From assembly GCF_014803405.1 (NCBI RefSeq), contig NZ_JACYFG010000006.1:751501-815500 (forward strand): DNA of 64,000 nucleotides, in the 5' to 3' direction. Each line of letters begins with the position of its first letter. Within the stretch, counting starts at the first letter, position 1. This DNA is from Pelagicoccus enzymogenes (lineage in GTDB: Bacteria > Verrucomicrobiota > Verrucomicrobiia > Opitutales > Opitutaceae). Positions 55,015 through 63,181 of the stretch are shown piece by piece. A program made the translations under genes and the position numbers. The notes below the pieces were generated by a model, which was not told the DNA's origin, did not search any database, and saw nothing but the letters and a program-made list of their open reading frames with translations.

Positions 55015-56886
55015 TTAGCCAGCGATGAACCAGAAGATTGCGAGACCCGCGATGAACCAGTAGACGTATTGATGCAGGCTACCGACGTGCAGGCTCTTAA
55101 GCCCGATGCCGACCAAGCCCGCAACTCCTGCTGCTCCGCGAATGATCAAGCCGGACAAGGCGATCTGCTCGAAGAAGTGAAACGTCAAGGCCACGCGTTG
55201 CTGGATCTTGGCGATGTAGAACTCGTAGAGCTCGTCGAAGAAGAACTTCTTCTGCAGCAACGCGTAGATAGGACCTCCAAAACGGTCTTCCTTGGAACCA
55301 GCTCCATAGATGAACCAAGCTAATGCCAAGCCGATCGCCCAAGCGCCGATGCCATGCGCCATCACAGTGCCGTGGTGTTCACCATGGGCGATCGCATCGC
55401 CAAGGTCCACGAGAGGCGACATCGCTTCCGGGTAAATCCCTGCGTATCCGCCGAGCACTGCCAGCGCCGCCAGCAACATCAAGGGTACCGTCATCACCAA
55501 TCCGTTTTCATGCGCGTGGCTCGCGTTTTCAGAATTGGCCTCGCCAAGGAAAACGATCTTCCAAAGACGGATCATATAGAAAGTGGTGAGGAAGGCGCCG
55601 AATACCAAAAGGTAGAAGACCGCCATGTTCTGTTCCACCGCGAGAGCAAGGATCGCGTCCTTGGAGAAGTAGCCGGAGAGGTACGGAGTTCCCACCAGAG
55701 CCGCCAAACCGAGCGTGAAGCAGATGAAAGTGATCGGCATTTTTTTGGCCAAACCACCCATCTTGAAAATGTCCTGCTCATGATGGCAGGCATGGATGAT
55801 AGAACCGGAACCGAGGAAGAGCAGAGCCTTGAAGAAGGCGTGCGTGGTCAAGTGGAACATCGCGGCTGCAACGCCACCGGTGATCACCGCGCTGGCGGCG
55901 TCGGCTGGGTTTTCCTTCAGGGCCACCAAGCTACCCAAACCAAACGCAGCGACCATGTAGCCGAGCTGGGAAACAGTGGAGTAGGCGAGGATCTTCTTGA
56001 TGTCGCGTTGGGCGATCGCGGTGAGTCCCGCGAAGATCGCGGTCGCAACACCGACCCACATGATCACTTCCAAAGCCTCGGCTGTCATGAGGAAACCAGT
56101 ACGGCAGAGGAGGAAGACGCCGGCCGCGACCATGGTCGCAGCGTGGATCAAAGCGGAAACAGGAGTGGGACCCTCCATCGCGTCAGGAAGCCAAACGTGC
56201 AGCGGGATTTGACCGGACTTGCCCACCGTGCCGCAGAAAAGCAGCAGGCCAAGAGCCGCTGTGCCCACCACGACTTCGCCCGAAACCACCGCTTCGCGCA
56301 TTTCACTGAGGCTTACCGTTCCAAACAAACCAATCGCCAAAGCGATGCCGATGAGGAATCCAAAGTCCCCTACCCGATTGGCTATGAAGGCTTTCTTGGA
56401 AGCAGCCGCCGCGCTGGGCTTGTCGAGGTAGAAGCCGATCAGCATGTAAGAGCTGAAACCGACCAGCTCCCAGAAGATAAAGAGCGTCACCAAGCTATTG
56501 GCCATCACGAGGCCGAGCATGGAAAACATGAAGATGGAGAGACCGCCGAAGAAACGAGCCTTGTTCGGATCTTCCTTCATGTATCCAAGGCTGAATACGT
56601 GAACAAGGAAACCGACGAAGGCGACGACGAAGAGCATTAGCTTGGCCAGGTCGTCGATGAGGAATCCGAAGTCCAAAGACAGCGGTCCGAGCTGTATCCA
56701 ATTCGTGGTGAACTCGAAGTTATCGAGGCGAAAGATAATGTGGCCGGCTGTCGCGAGGATCAAAGCTGCCGCGCCCACGGAAACACCTGAAGCCAAAGCT
56801 CCGTTGCGACGCATGCAAAATGCGATCGCTGCCGCCGAAATCAGAGGAAACGCGAGAAGAGCGTATGCGAATATTTCTGGATTCAT
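55015..56886 (-). CDS. nuoL: NADH-quinone oxidoreductase subunit L
   Basis: A 623-residue subunit, the largest antiporter-like subunit of complex I, carrying the lateral amphipathic helix that braces the membrane arm. Landmarks are FIFWELVGFSSYMLIGFYLD, KSGQIPLHVWLPDAMEGPTP, VSALIHAATMVAAGVFLLCR, QRDIKKILAYSTVSQLGYMV and the C-terminal long helix (QKKFFFDELYEFYIAKIQQR). The first seven bases of spacing to nuoK indicate coupling. Confidence 0.97.
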   Translation of the reverse strand: MNPEIFAYALLAFPLISAAAIAFCMRRNGALASGVSVGAAALILATAGHIIFRLDNFEFTTNWIQLGPLSLDFGFLIDDLAKLMLFVVAFVGFLVHVFSLGYMKEDPNKARFFGGLSIFMFSMLGLVMANSLVTLFIFWELVGFSSYMLIGFYLDKPSAAAASKKAFIANRVGDFGFLIGIALAIGLFGTVSLSEMREAVVSGEVVVGTAALGLLLFCGTVGKSGQIPLHVWLPDAMEGPTPVSALIHAATMVAAGVFLLCRTGFLMTAEALEVIMWVGVATAIFAGLTAIAQRDIKKILAYSTVSQLGYMVAAFGLGSLVALKENPADAASAVITGGVAAAMFHLTTHAFFKALLFLGSGSIIHACHHEQDIFKMGGLAKKMPITFICFTLGLAALVGTPYLSGYFSKDAILALAVEQNMAVFYLLVFGAFLTTFYMIRLWKIVFLGEANSENASHAHENGLVMTVPLMLLAALAVLGGYAGIYPEAMSPLVDLGDAIAHGEHHGTVMAHGIGAWAIGLALAWFIYGAGSKEDRFGGPIYALLQKKFFFDELYEFYIAKIQQRVALTFHFFEQIALSGLIIRGAAGVAGLVGIGLKSLHVGSLHQYVYWFIAGLAIFWFIAG

Positions 56887-56893
56887 CGGAAAA

Positions 56894-57199
56894 CTAGTTC
56901 TTCAGAGCGTTGAGTTCGGGCACCTGTACCGTCTGGCGCTTACGGAACAGAGCTACGATGATCGCAAGTCCTACCGCGACCTCGGCCGCCGCCACCGTGA
57001 TAGTGAAGAAGACAAAAACCGAGCCGCTCATCCCGCCATGGAAGCGAGAGAAGGCGATCAAGCCGAGGTTGCAGGCGTTGAGCATGAGCTCGAGGCACAT
57101 GTAGATGACGAGCGTGTTCTTGCGACGCAGCACGCCAAAGAATCCGATGGCGAAGAGCGCGGCGCTCACCGCAATGTATTGTTCAAGTCCGACGGTCAT
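56894..57199 (-). CDS. nuoK: NADH-quinone oxidoreductase subunit K
   Basis: A 101-residue membrane subunit with three helices and the conserved glutamates of the proton path, in [19 protein letters not shown] and [20 protein letters not shown]. Normal length. It sits between nuoJ (49 bases) and nuoL (7 bases). Confidence 0.96.
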   Translation of the reverse strand: MTVGLEQYIAVSAALFAIGFFGVLRRKNTLVIYMCLELMLNACNLGLIAFSRFHGGMSGSVFVFFTITVAAAEVAVGLAIIVALFRKRQTVQVPELNALKN

Positions 57200-57248
57200 C
57201 TGCTGAGGGAAAAGTTTGTTTTAAAAGGAAAGAAGAGATTCGTGAGGC

Positions 57249-57752
57249 TTAGTCGGTCTTCACTTTCTTGCTAAGCACGATGACGCCAATCATCGCGATG
57301 AGGAGCAGGAATCCGGTCACCTGCATGGGCAACTGGTAGGTGGTGAAGAGTTCGTAACCGAAGTTCTTGAGCGAAGCGCCGGCCGCTTCGGGAAGCGAAT
57401 CGCTCGCGGTTTTGATGTTGTCGCTGGAAGTGATGCTCACCACTCCGAGAATAAGCAGTGCAAATCCGACCAAGCTCGCAACCCAAGTGAGCGGCTTGAC
57501 GCGGTGCTTCTTTTCTTCACCCACATCAAGCAACATGATGATGAAGAGGAAGAGAACCACCACCGCTCCCGCGTAGACGAGGATCTGGATCACCGCCAGG
57601 AAGTAGGCTTCCAGCATGACGAAATGCGCTGCCATGCCGATGAAAGTCATGATCAGGAACATCGCCGCGTTCACCGGATTGCGGCTGAACACCACGCCGA
57701 AAGCGCAACCAAGCGTAAGCGTCGCGAAAATGTAGAAAAACAGGTCAGTCAT
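57249..57752 (-). CDS. nuoJ: NADH-quinone oxidoreductase subunit J
   Basis: A 167-residue subunit with five membrane helices and the conserved helix LVYAGAVVVLFLFIIMLLDV near residues 59-78, which carries the pi-bulge implicated in coupling. The N-terminus GVVFSRNPVNAAMFLIMTFI is typical. It follows nuoI by 23 bases. Confidence 0.95.
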   Translation of the reverse strand: MTDLFFYIFATLTLGCAFGVVFSRNPVNAAMFLIMTFIGMAAHFVMLEAYFLAVIQILVYAGAVVVLFLFIIMLLDVGEEKKHRVKPLTWVASLVGFALLILGVVSITSSDNIKTASDSLPEAAGASLKNFGYELFTTYQLPMQVTGFLLLIAMIGVIVLSKKVKTD

Positions 57753-57775
57753 CTGAGGAGGGAGGAAAATTCAAA

Positions 57776-58318
57776 TCAGTGGTGTCCGCCGCCGTTTTCG
57801 GCCGCTTCCTTTTTCTTGTTCCACTTGAAGTGTTGGTCGGGGAGCGTGCCGCCGAGTTCGTAAAGCTTCGCCTTGTTGTTCACCATCTCGCCACGGGTGT
57901 AACCAGACATTGAATACTGGTTCTGCAGCCAGATCGCCTCTTCCGGACAAACTTCTTGGCACATGCCGCAATAGATGCAGCGGAGCATGTCGATATCGAA
58001 TTCCTTGGGAGCCTTCTCCACATGGGCATAGTCGCTATCCGCAGGAATTTCCCCCGGAGTGATACGAATCGCCTTAGGCGGGCAAACGAACTCGCAAAGC
58101 TGGCAGGACACGCACTTCTCGCGGCCTTCCGGATCACGCACCAGCGTGGGTACCCCACGGTACCCCGCAGGGATCGGCGGGCGCTGTTCCGGATACTCCA
58201 AGGTCACCGTTTCGCCGAAGAACATGCGACGGAAGGTAACCGTGAGACCGCGAACGATCTCGGGAATGTAGAGCTTTTCTAAAAAGGTAAGTGGTTTTCT
58301 CTTAACTACGATCGGCAT
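57776..58318 (-). CDS. nuoI: NADH-quinone oxidoreductase subunit I
   Basis: A 180-residue ferredoxin-like subunit holding clusters N6a and N6b on the path from NADH to quinone. Two 4Fe-4S motifs are present: CVSCQLCEFVCPPKAI and CIYCGMCQEVCPEEAI. The N-terminal amphipathic segment (LYIPEIVRGLTVTFRRMFFG) is typical. The C-terminal tail ends in a His pair. It follows nuoH by 12 bases. Confidence 0.97.
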   Translation of the reverse strand: MPIVVKRKPLTFLEKLYIPEIVRGLTVTFRRMFFGETVTLEYPEQRPPIPAGYRGVPTLVRDPEGREKCVSCQLCEFVCPPKAIRITPGEIPADSDYAHVEKAPKEFDIDMLRCIYCGMCQEVCPEEAIWLQNQYSMSGYTRGEMVNNKAKLYELGGTLPDQHFKWNKKKEAAENGGGHH

Positions 58319-58330
58319 GGCGCGTGTGGG

Positions 58331-59434
58331 TTAAGGTCTCTCCAAAAAGTAGATTACAAAGGTGTACACGATCAGATTGGCGATCGAGAGCGGCAGCAGC
58401 ATTTGCCAACCGATGCGCATGACTTGGTCGTAGCGGAAACGTGGAAGCGTCCAGCGAATCCACATGAAGAAGAACATGAAACCGCAAAGCTTGCCGATCA
58501 TGGTACCGACCGAAAGCACTCCCGCGAGCCAGCCGTGCACTCCGAAGTCCGCCCAAGTCATGAAGGGCATCGGATGCCAGCCCCCCAGGAAGAGGATCGC
58601 GACGACTGCAGAACCGACCAGCATGTGAGCGTACTCGCCCACGAAGAAGAGGCCGAATTTGAAGGAGCTGTACTCGGTGTGGAAACCGCTGACCAATTCC
58701 GTTTCGGATTCCGCCATGTCGAAAGGCAGACGGTTCGTTTCAGCGAAGATACAAACCACGAAGATGAGGAATGAGCCCGGCATCCACATGGCGTTCCACA
58801 ATGCGCCGCCTTGGGAGTTGACGACGTCGACCAGACTGAGCGTACCTTCCGTGCCGGGAGCGTTGAGCCACATGAAAACCGGCAGTACGGAAATGCCCAT
58901 GGCTAGCTCGTACGAAATCATCTGAGCCGAAGCGCGGATGCCTCCAAGAAATGGATACTTCGAGTTGGAAGCCCAACCGCCAAGCACCACGCCATAAACG
59001 CCGAGCGAAGAAATGGCAAAAAGGAAGAGGATCGCCACGTTCAGGTCGGCAAGCACCAGGTTCACCACCTCGCCTGCCGCATTCTCAAAGTAACCGAAAG
59101 GGACCACCACGACCGTGGTCAAAGCCGGCACCAAAGAAAGAACGGGAGCCAGAATGAAGTAAACCTTGTTAACGTGACCGGGTGTTACGTCTTCTTTGAA
59201 GAGGAACTTCAAACCGTCGGCCGCAGGTTGGAAAACGCCGAGGCGCGTGAGAAAGCGCCCGATGTACGGAATCGATCCGATAATCGGCAGCGTCGTGCGA
59301 TTCGGGCCGACACGGCCCTGAATCCAGCTGGAAATCTTACGCTCCGCAAGAACGGCGTAGGAGCAAAAGCCCATCAGCACGCTCACTACGATTACCGCGT
59401 AGATCGACTTGATTGCTATATCAGTGAGTTCCAT
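58331..59434 (-). CDS. nuoH: NADH-quinone oxidoreductase subunit H
   Basis: A 367-residue, eight-helix subunit that forms much of the quinone chamber at the foot of the hydrophilic arm. Signatures are AERKISSWIQGRVGPNRT near the start, LIFVVCIFAETNRLPFDMAE SETELVSGFHTEYS in the middle (conserved acidic loop) and WIRWTLPRFRYDQVM at the end. It follows nuoG after 105 bases containing an inverted repeat pair (59453-59526), the largest internal gap of the operon apart from nuoD-nuoE. Confidence 0.97.
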   Translation of the reverse strand: MELTDIAIKSIYAVIVVSVLMGFCSYAVLAERKISSWIQGRVGPNRTTLPIIGSIPYIGRFLTRLGVFQPAADGLKFLFKEDVTPGHVNKVYFILAPVLSLVPALTTVVVVPFGYFENAAGEVVNLVLADLNVAILFLFAISSLGVYGVVLGGWASNSKYPFLGGIRASAQMISYELAMGISVLPVFMWLNAPGTEGTLSLVDVVNSQGGALWNAMWMPGSFLIFVVCIFAETNRLPFDMAESETELVSGFHTEYSSFKFGLFFVGEYAHMLVGSAVVAILFLGGWHPMPFMTWADFGVHGWLAGVLSVGTMIGKLCGFMFFFMWIRWTLPRFRYDQVMRIGWQMLLPLSIANLIVYTFVIYFLERP

Positions 59435-59452
59435 GACGCTAGAAAGAGTAGC

Positions 59453-59526
59453 GCGGAGCTTCAGCCCGCGTCCGCAGAGGATTGATCCTGCATTGAGTAC
59501 GCTGGCTAAAGCTCAGCGCTACGTTT
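59453..59526 (-). repeat. Inverted pair of GTAG-type repeats inside the nuo operon
   Basis: GTAGCGCGGAGCTTCAGCCC (59453 onward) faces an inverted copy at about 59482-59525, whose reverse complement begins CGTAGCGCTGAGCTTTAGCC and matches the unit at 7861. The pair can fold into one long imperfect hairpin between nuoG and nuoH. Confidence 0.75.
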
Positions 59527-59539
59527 AATCGTGAATTCA

Positions 59540-61237
59540 TTACTTCGCTACCTCCGCAACTTGAGGTTCAAAGTGGAGCGACTTGCCTTCCACGAAAGCG
59601 AGTCCAGAAAATGCAGAACCGTCGAGCAGCACGCCGGTGTCGGCGATACCCTTGAAGCTGAGTCCTTCGAAGATGCTGCCTTCCGCCGCAATCTTTTCCC
59701 AAACGGTGCCAACCACAGACGGACAGGTTTCGCCGGAAAGGCTGGCTTGGATAGCGGACAAAGCGGCGAGGTCGTCGATCGAACCGACAGGCCCCGGAAC
59801 CGCTTTATGGAATTTCTGGATACGGAACTGCTGGTTGATCACCGAGCCGGACTTTTCGAACTGAGTGAGGCCAGCGATGACCACATCCGCGTTCTCAGTC
59901 GTAGCCGAAGCATGCGTATCGATGACCACGAGCTTCACCTTCTTGAGCTGCTCTTCACTCAAGCCAGCTGCCACCAAGTCTTCCTTGGTTGCCAAGACAG
60001 TGCTGACTTCGCCGCTATCGATTTGCGAGGCGAGAACGGAAAGCTGTTCGGCGGGCAGGTCGGAAATCAAACCAGTCGCCAAAGCGCCGCGCACGTTCGG
60101 ATTGCGATCCTTGGAGATGAGGATTCCGTCGTCGTCTCCGTATCGAGCAACCAAATACACGCCCTTGGCGTTCACCTGATCGGCGATTTGCTTTAGCACG
60201 AACTGCTCTTCCACCGTATTGCGACCGGAACCAACGATGGCCACGCCCTCCCCTTTCAGGATCTCGGCGGCCGCCTTGAGGGCTTCCACAGCAGAGGTTT
60301 CGGAACCGTTGACCGAGGAGAACGAGAGACGGTTCTCCGCTTCGATCTGCTTGTAGAGTTCACGGCCAGAGTCCGGCATCCACGTGTCGTTGACCTCGTC
60401 GTTGCGACGCGGAGTCACGCGGTAGACCTTTCCTTCGCGGGAAGATACCACCGTGTTGCAGCCAACGCTGGACTCGAGGTCGATGCTCTTGGTTTCCTTG
60501 AGGAACCAAACACGCATCTTGAAACGAAAATCGGTGCTGGTGAGCGCTCCCACCGGACAGATGTCGACAGTATTGAGCGAGTAGTTATTGGCCAGCTCCT
60601 TGCCAGGGAAGCAAGTGAGTGTCGAGTAGCTGCCGCGATCGGTGAAGCCGAGCACATCGTCCTTGGCCACTTCCTGAGAGAAACGGATACAACGCGAGCA
60701 GAGGATACAGCGCTCGTCGTCAAGCGTCACTCTCGGTCCGAGGCGCGTGCGCTTAGGCTTGACGTTCTTCTCTTCCACGAAGCGGCTGTATCCACGTCCG
60801 TGTGACGCGGAAAACTCTTGCAGCTTACACTCCCCCGCCTGGTCACAGATCGGACAGTCCAGCGGGTGGTTGATGAGAAGAAACTCGGTCACCGACTCGC
60901 GCGACTCGATAGCCTTCTGGGAGTTCGTTCTGATGTGCATGCCAGGGGCCGCGTTGGTACCGCAAGCGATGGCCGGACCGGGCATCCACATGATCTTAGG
61001 CGTGCCATCCTCGTTGAGCATCGGCTCGCCAGTGGCGCGGTCCTTTCCGGGCATGCCCATTTCCACGAGACACATGCGGCAGTTGCCAGCGATGGAAAGC
61101 TTCGGATGGTAGCAGTAGTGCGGGACCTCCTTGCCGAGCATCTTGACTGCTTCGACCATGTTGGTACCGGGAGGCACCTGCAAGTCTTGCCCGTCAATAT
61201 TGACCGTTATCAGGTTATCTTTCTTTTCCTCAGCCAT
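59540..61237 (-). CDS. nuoG: NADH-quinone oxidoreductase subunit G, short form
   Basis: A 565-residue iron-sulfur subunit of complex I. There is an N-terminal 2Fe-2S ferredoxin domain (HYCYHPKLSIAGNCRMCLVE, cluster N1b), the His-Cys3 N5 site (HPLDCPICDQAGECKLQE) and the N4 site (CILCSRCIRF ... VDICPVGAL). A molybdopterin-oxidoreductase-like remainder follows (GCNTVVSSREGKVYRVTPRR). It is shorter than the roughly 900-residue enterobacterial protein, and most of the molybdopterin-like domain is reduced. Its ATG overlaps the nuoF stop by eight bases. Confidence 0.95.
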   Translation of the reverse strand: MAEEKKDNLITVNIDGQDLQVPPGTNMVEAVKMLGKEVPHYCYHPKLSIAGNCRMCLVEMGMPGKDRATGEPMLNEDGTPKIMWMPGPAIACGTNAAPGMHIRTNSQKAIESRESVTEFLLINHPLDCPICDQAGECKLQEFSASHGRGYSRFVEEKNVKPKRTRLGPRVTLDDERCILCSRCIRFSQEVAKDDVLGFTDRGSYSTLTCFPGKELANNYSLNTVDICPVGALTSTDFRFKMRVWFLKETKSIDLESSVGCNTVVSSREGKVYRVTPRRNDEVNDTWMPDSGRELYKQIEAENRLSFSSVNGSETSAVEALKAAAEILKGEGVAIVGSGRNTVEEQFVLKQIADQVNAKGVYLVARYGDDDGILISKDRNPNVRGALATGLISDLPAEQLSVLASQIDSGEVSTVLATKEDLVAAGLSEEQLKKVKLVVIDTHASATTENADVVIAGLTQFEKSGSVINQQFRIQKFHKAVPGPVGSIDDLAALSAIQASLSGETCPSVVGTVWEKIAAEGSIFEGLSFKGIADTGVLLDGSAFSGLAFVEGKSLHFEPQVAEVAK

Positions 61238-62594
61238 TACACGCGAGTTCCTTTATGGCTTGGCGGTCAGCTTTAGGATCGCTGAGGTGCGCCGCATATT
61301 CTCTAAATTCGTCTTCAAACTTGGCAATGTAGCTCTGCACCGGCCAAGCCACCGCAAAACCAAACGCGCAAATGGTGCGGCCAGCGATCTGGCCGGCCAC
61401 GTCGAGCATGAGGTCCACGTCTTCCGGACGCGCTTCGCCATGCACCATGCGAGAAGTGATCTTCTTCAACCAAAGCGAACCTTCGCGGCAGGGCGTACAC
61501 TGGCCGCAGGATTCGTGAGAGTAGAAAGCCATCAAATTCGCGAGGGCCGCTGGAATCGACACCGTGTCATCGAGTACCATCATGCCACCAGAACCAGACA
61601 TGGAGCCCGCCGCGGCAATCCCGTCGTAGTCGAGCGGAATATCTTCTAGCCCCCAATCGTATTCGCTACCGTCCGGATTCTTGCCCTTGTAGCGCTCGCC
61701 GTTCTTGAGGATCTTCATGGAAGAACCGCCGGGAATGATCGCCTTAATAGTGCGTCCGGGAAGCGGTCCGCCACAAATGTCGTAAACCAGCTCGCCGAGC
61801 GTCATCTCGCCCACTTCGTAGTAGCCAGGACGTTGCACGCCTCCGGATACACACCAGATGCGCGTGCCCGCATTGTTGGGACGGCCGATCTTTTTGAAGC
61901 CCTCCGCGCCCATGTCCAAAATGTGGACCGCATTACAAAGGGTTTCGACGTTGTTGACGATGGTCGGGCAATTGTAGAGGCCGAGCACCGCTGGGAAGTA
62001 AGGAGGCTTGATACGCGGATTGGCCCGCTTGCCTTCGAGCGATTCGATGAGACCGGTTTCTTCGCCGCAAATATAGGCGGCCGCTCCGCGGTGCACTACG
62101 ATATCGCAGCTGTATCCAGATCCGCATACATTGTCGCCTACAAACCCTTTTTCCTTCGCCTCTAGAATGGCCTGGTCCAAGATCTTCGCCCCGTAAGGCA
62201 TCTCTTCGCGAATATAGATAAAGGCCTTGGCGACATTATTGGCGAAACAGGAAATCATCATGCCCTCGATCAGCTGATGCGGATCCTTGTGCACGATCTG
62301 GCGATCCTTGAAAGTGCCGGGCTCAGACTCGTCGCAATTGCAGATCAAGTAGATCGGCTTACCGGACTTGCGGTCCACGAAGCTCCACTTGAGCCCACAA
62401 GGGAAACCGGCTCCGCCACGACCGCGCAAGGTCGACGCTTTCACTTCGTCGATAATCGCCTGTGGCTCCATGGTGACCGCCTTCTTGAGCATGTCGTAAC
62501 CGCCGTGCTCCAAGTAGCTGTCGATGTGAGGAGTATAACCTGGCTCGTCGGCGTACTTAAGGACGAGGCGCTGTTCTTTTGGATGTATTGCCAT
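61230..62594 (-). CDS. nuoF: NADH-quinone oxidoreductase subunit F
   Basis: About 454 residues from the ATG at 62594 (MAIHPKEQRLVLKY); the upstream in-frame extension is rejected because it runs into nuoE. This subunit binds NADH, FMN and cluster N3. Motifs are LRGRGGAGFPCGLKWSF (FMN site), ICNCDESEPGTFKDR (NADH/FMN), HRGAAAYICGEETGLIESLE and ESCGQCTPCREG with the fourth cysteine in TICAFGFAVAWPVQSYI. It begins five bases after the nuoE stop and overlaps nuoG. Confidence 0.97.
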   Translation of the reverse strand: MAIHPKEQRLVLKYADEPGYTPHIDSYLEHGGYDMLKKAVTMEPQAIIDEVKASTLRGRGGAGFPCGLKWSFVDRKSGKPIYLICNCDESEPGTFKDRQIVHKDPHQLIEGMMISCFANNVAKAFIYIREEMPYGAKILDQAILEAKEKGFVGDNVCGSGYSCDIVVHRGAAAYICGEETGLIESLEGKRANPRIKPPYFPAVLGLYNCPTIVNNVETLCNAVHILDMGAEGFKKIGRPNNAGTRIWCVSGGVQRPGYYEVGEMTLGELVYDICGGPLPGRTIKAIIPGGSSMKILKNGERYKGKNPDGSEYDWGLEDIPLDYDGIAAAGSMSGSGGMMVLDDTVSIPAALANLMAFYSHESCGQCTPCREGSLWLKKITSRMVHGEARPEDVDLMLDVAGQIAGRTICAFGFAVAWPVQSYIAKFEDEFREYAAHLSDPKADRQAIKELACNG

Positions 62595-62599
62595 CTTAA

Positions 62600-63082
62600 C
62601 TACGCTTTCGCCTCCGCTTTGATCTTGTCGCAAATTTCCTTGGCCTTTTCGACCGTGAGGTTCTCGTGCAGGTCTTCGTCGACCAACATCACCGGGGCGC
62701 TGCCGCAGCTGGCGAGACATTCCGCGAACTCGACCGTCACCTCTCCGTCTGGAGAAACCTGATTCAGCTCGGCCTCGAACTCGGAAAGCATCTTGTCGCA
62801 GACTTTAGCGCCTCCAGCCATCGCGCAAGACAAGGTGCGGCAGACGCGAATGTGGCGCTTGCCGATTTTGTGCTGGCGGAAGAACGGGTAGAAGGTGACC
62901 ACCGATAGAACGTTGATCGGAGCGATACCGAGCTTCTCGGCCACCCATTCCGCGGCTTCGTTAGAGATATACCCCTGATCCTGCTGGATCGCGTGCAACA
63001 AGGGCATGACCGCGCTCTGCGCCTCCGGATACTTCGGAATGGCAGCTTCGATCTCAGCTAGCGTCTCTGGCTTTAAGTCCAT
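62600..63082 (-). CDS. nuoE: NADH-quinone oxidoreductase subunit E
   Basis: A 160-residue thioredoxin-like subunit with a 2Fe-2S cluster (N1a) that works with NuoF in NADH oxidation. An N-terminal helix bundle (LLHAIQQDQGYISNEAAEWV) precedes the cluster ligands in CRTLSCAMAGG and FAECLASCGSAPVM. Normal length. Ninety-nine bases separate it from nuoD, an unusually large gap for this operon. Confidence 0.96.
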   Translation of the reverse strand: MDLKPETLAEIEAAIPKYPEAQSAVMPLLHAIQQDQGYISNEAAEWVAEKLGIAPINVLSVVTFYPFFRQHKIGKRHIRVCRTLSCAMAGGAKVCDKMLSEFEAELNQVSPDGEVTVEFAECLASCGSAPVMLVDEDLHENLTVEKAKEICDKIKAEAKA

Positions 63083-63181
63083 TTTATTAAATCAATTGCC
63101 TCCCACTAATCTCACAAATCTTCACGAATCATTTTCGTATTCAATTCGCGGATACTAGAGTCATTCGTGGGTAATTAAATC
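63083..63181 (-). repeat. nuoD-nuoE gap with a TTCGTG-like repeat
   Basis: The 99-base gap contains CACAAATCTTCACGAATCAT, ATTTTCGTATTCAATTCGCG and TCATTCGTGGGTAATTAAAT. The last matches the end of the TTCGTG-type units (TTCGTGGGCAAAT) at 5451, 7421 and 8245, and the first contains an inverted CACGAAT. Low GC compared with the genes. Confidence 0.5.
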
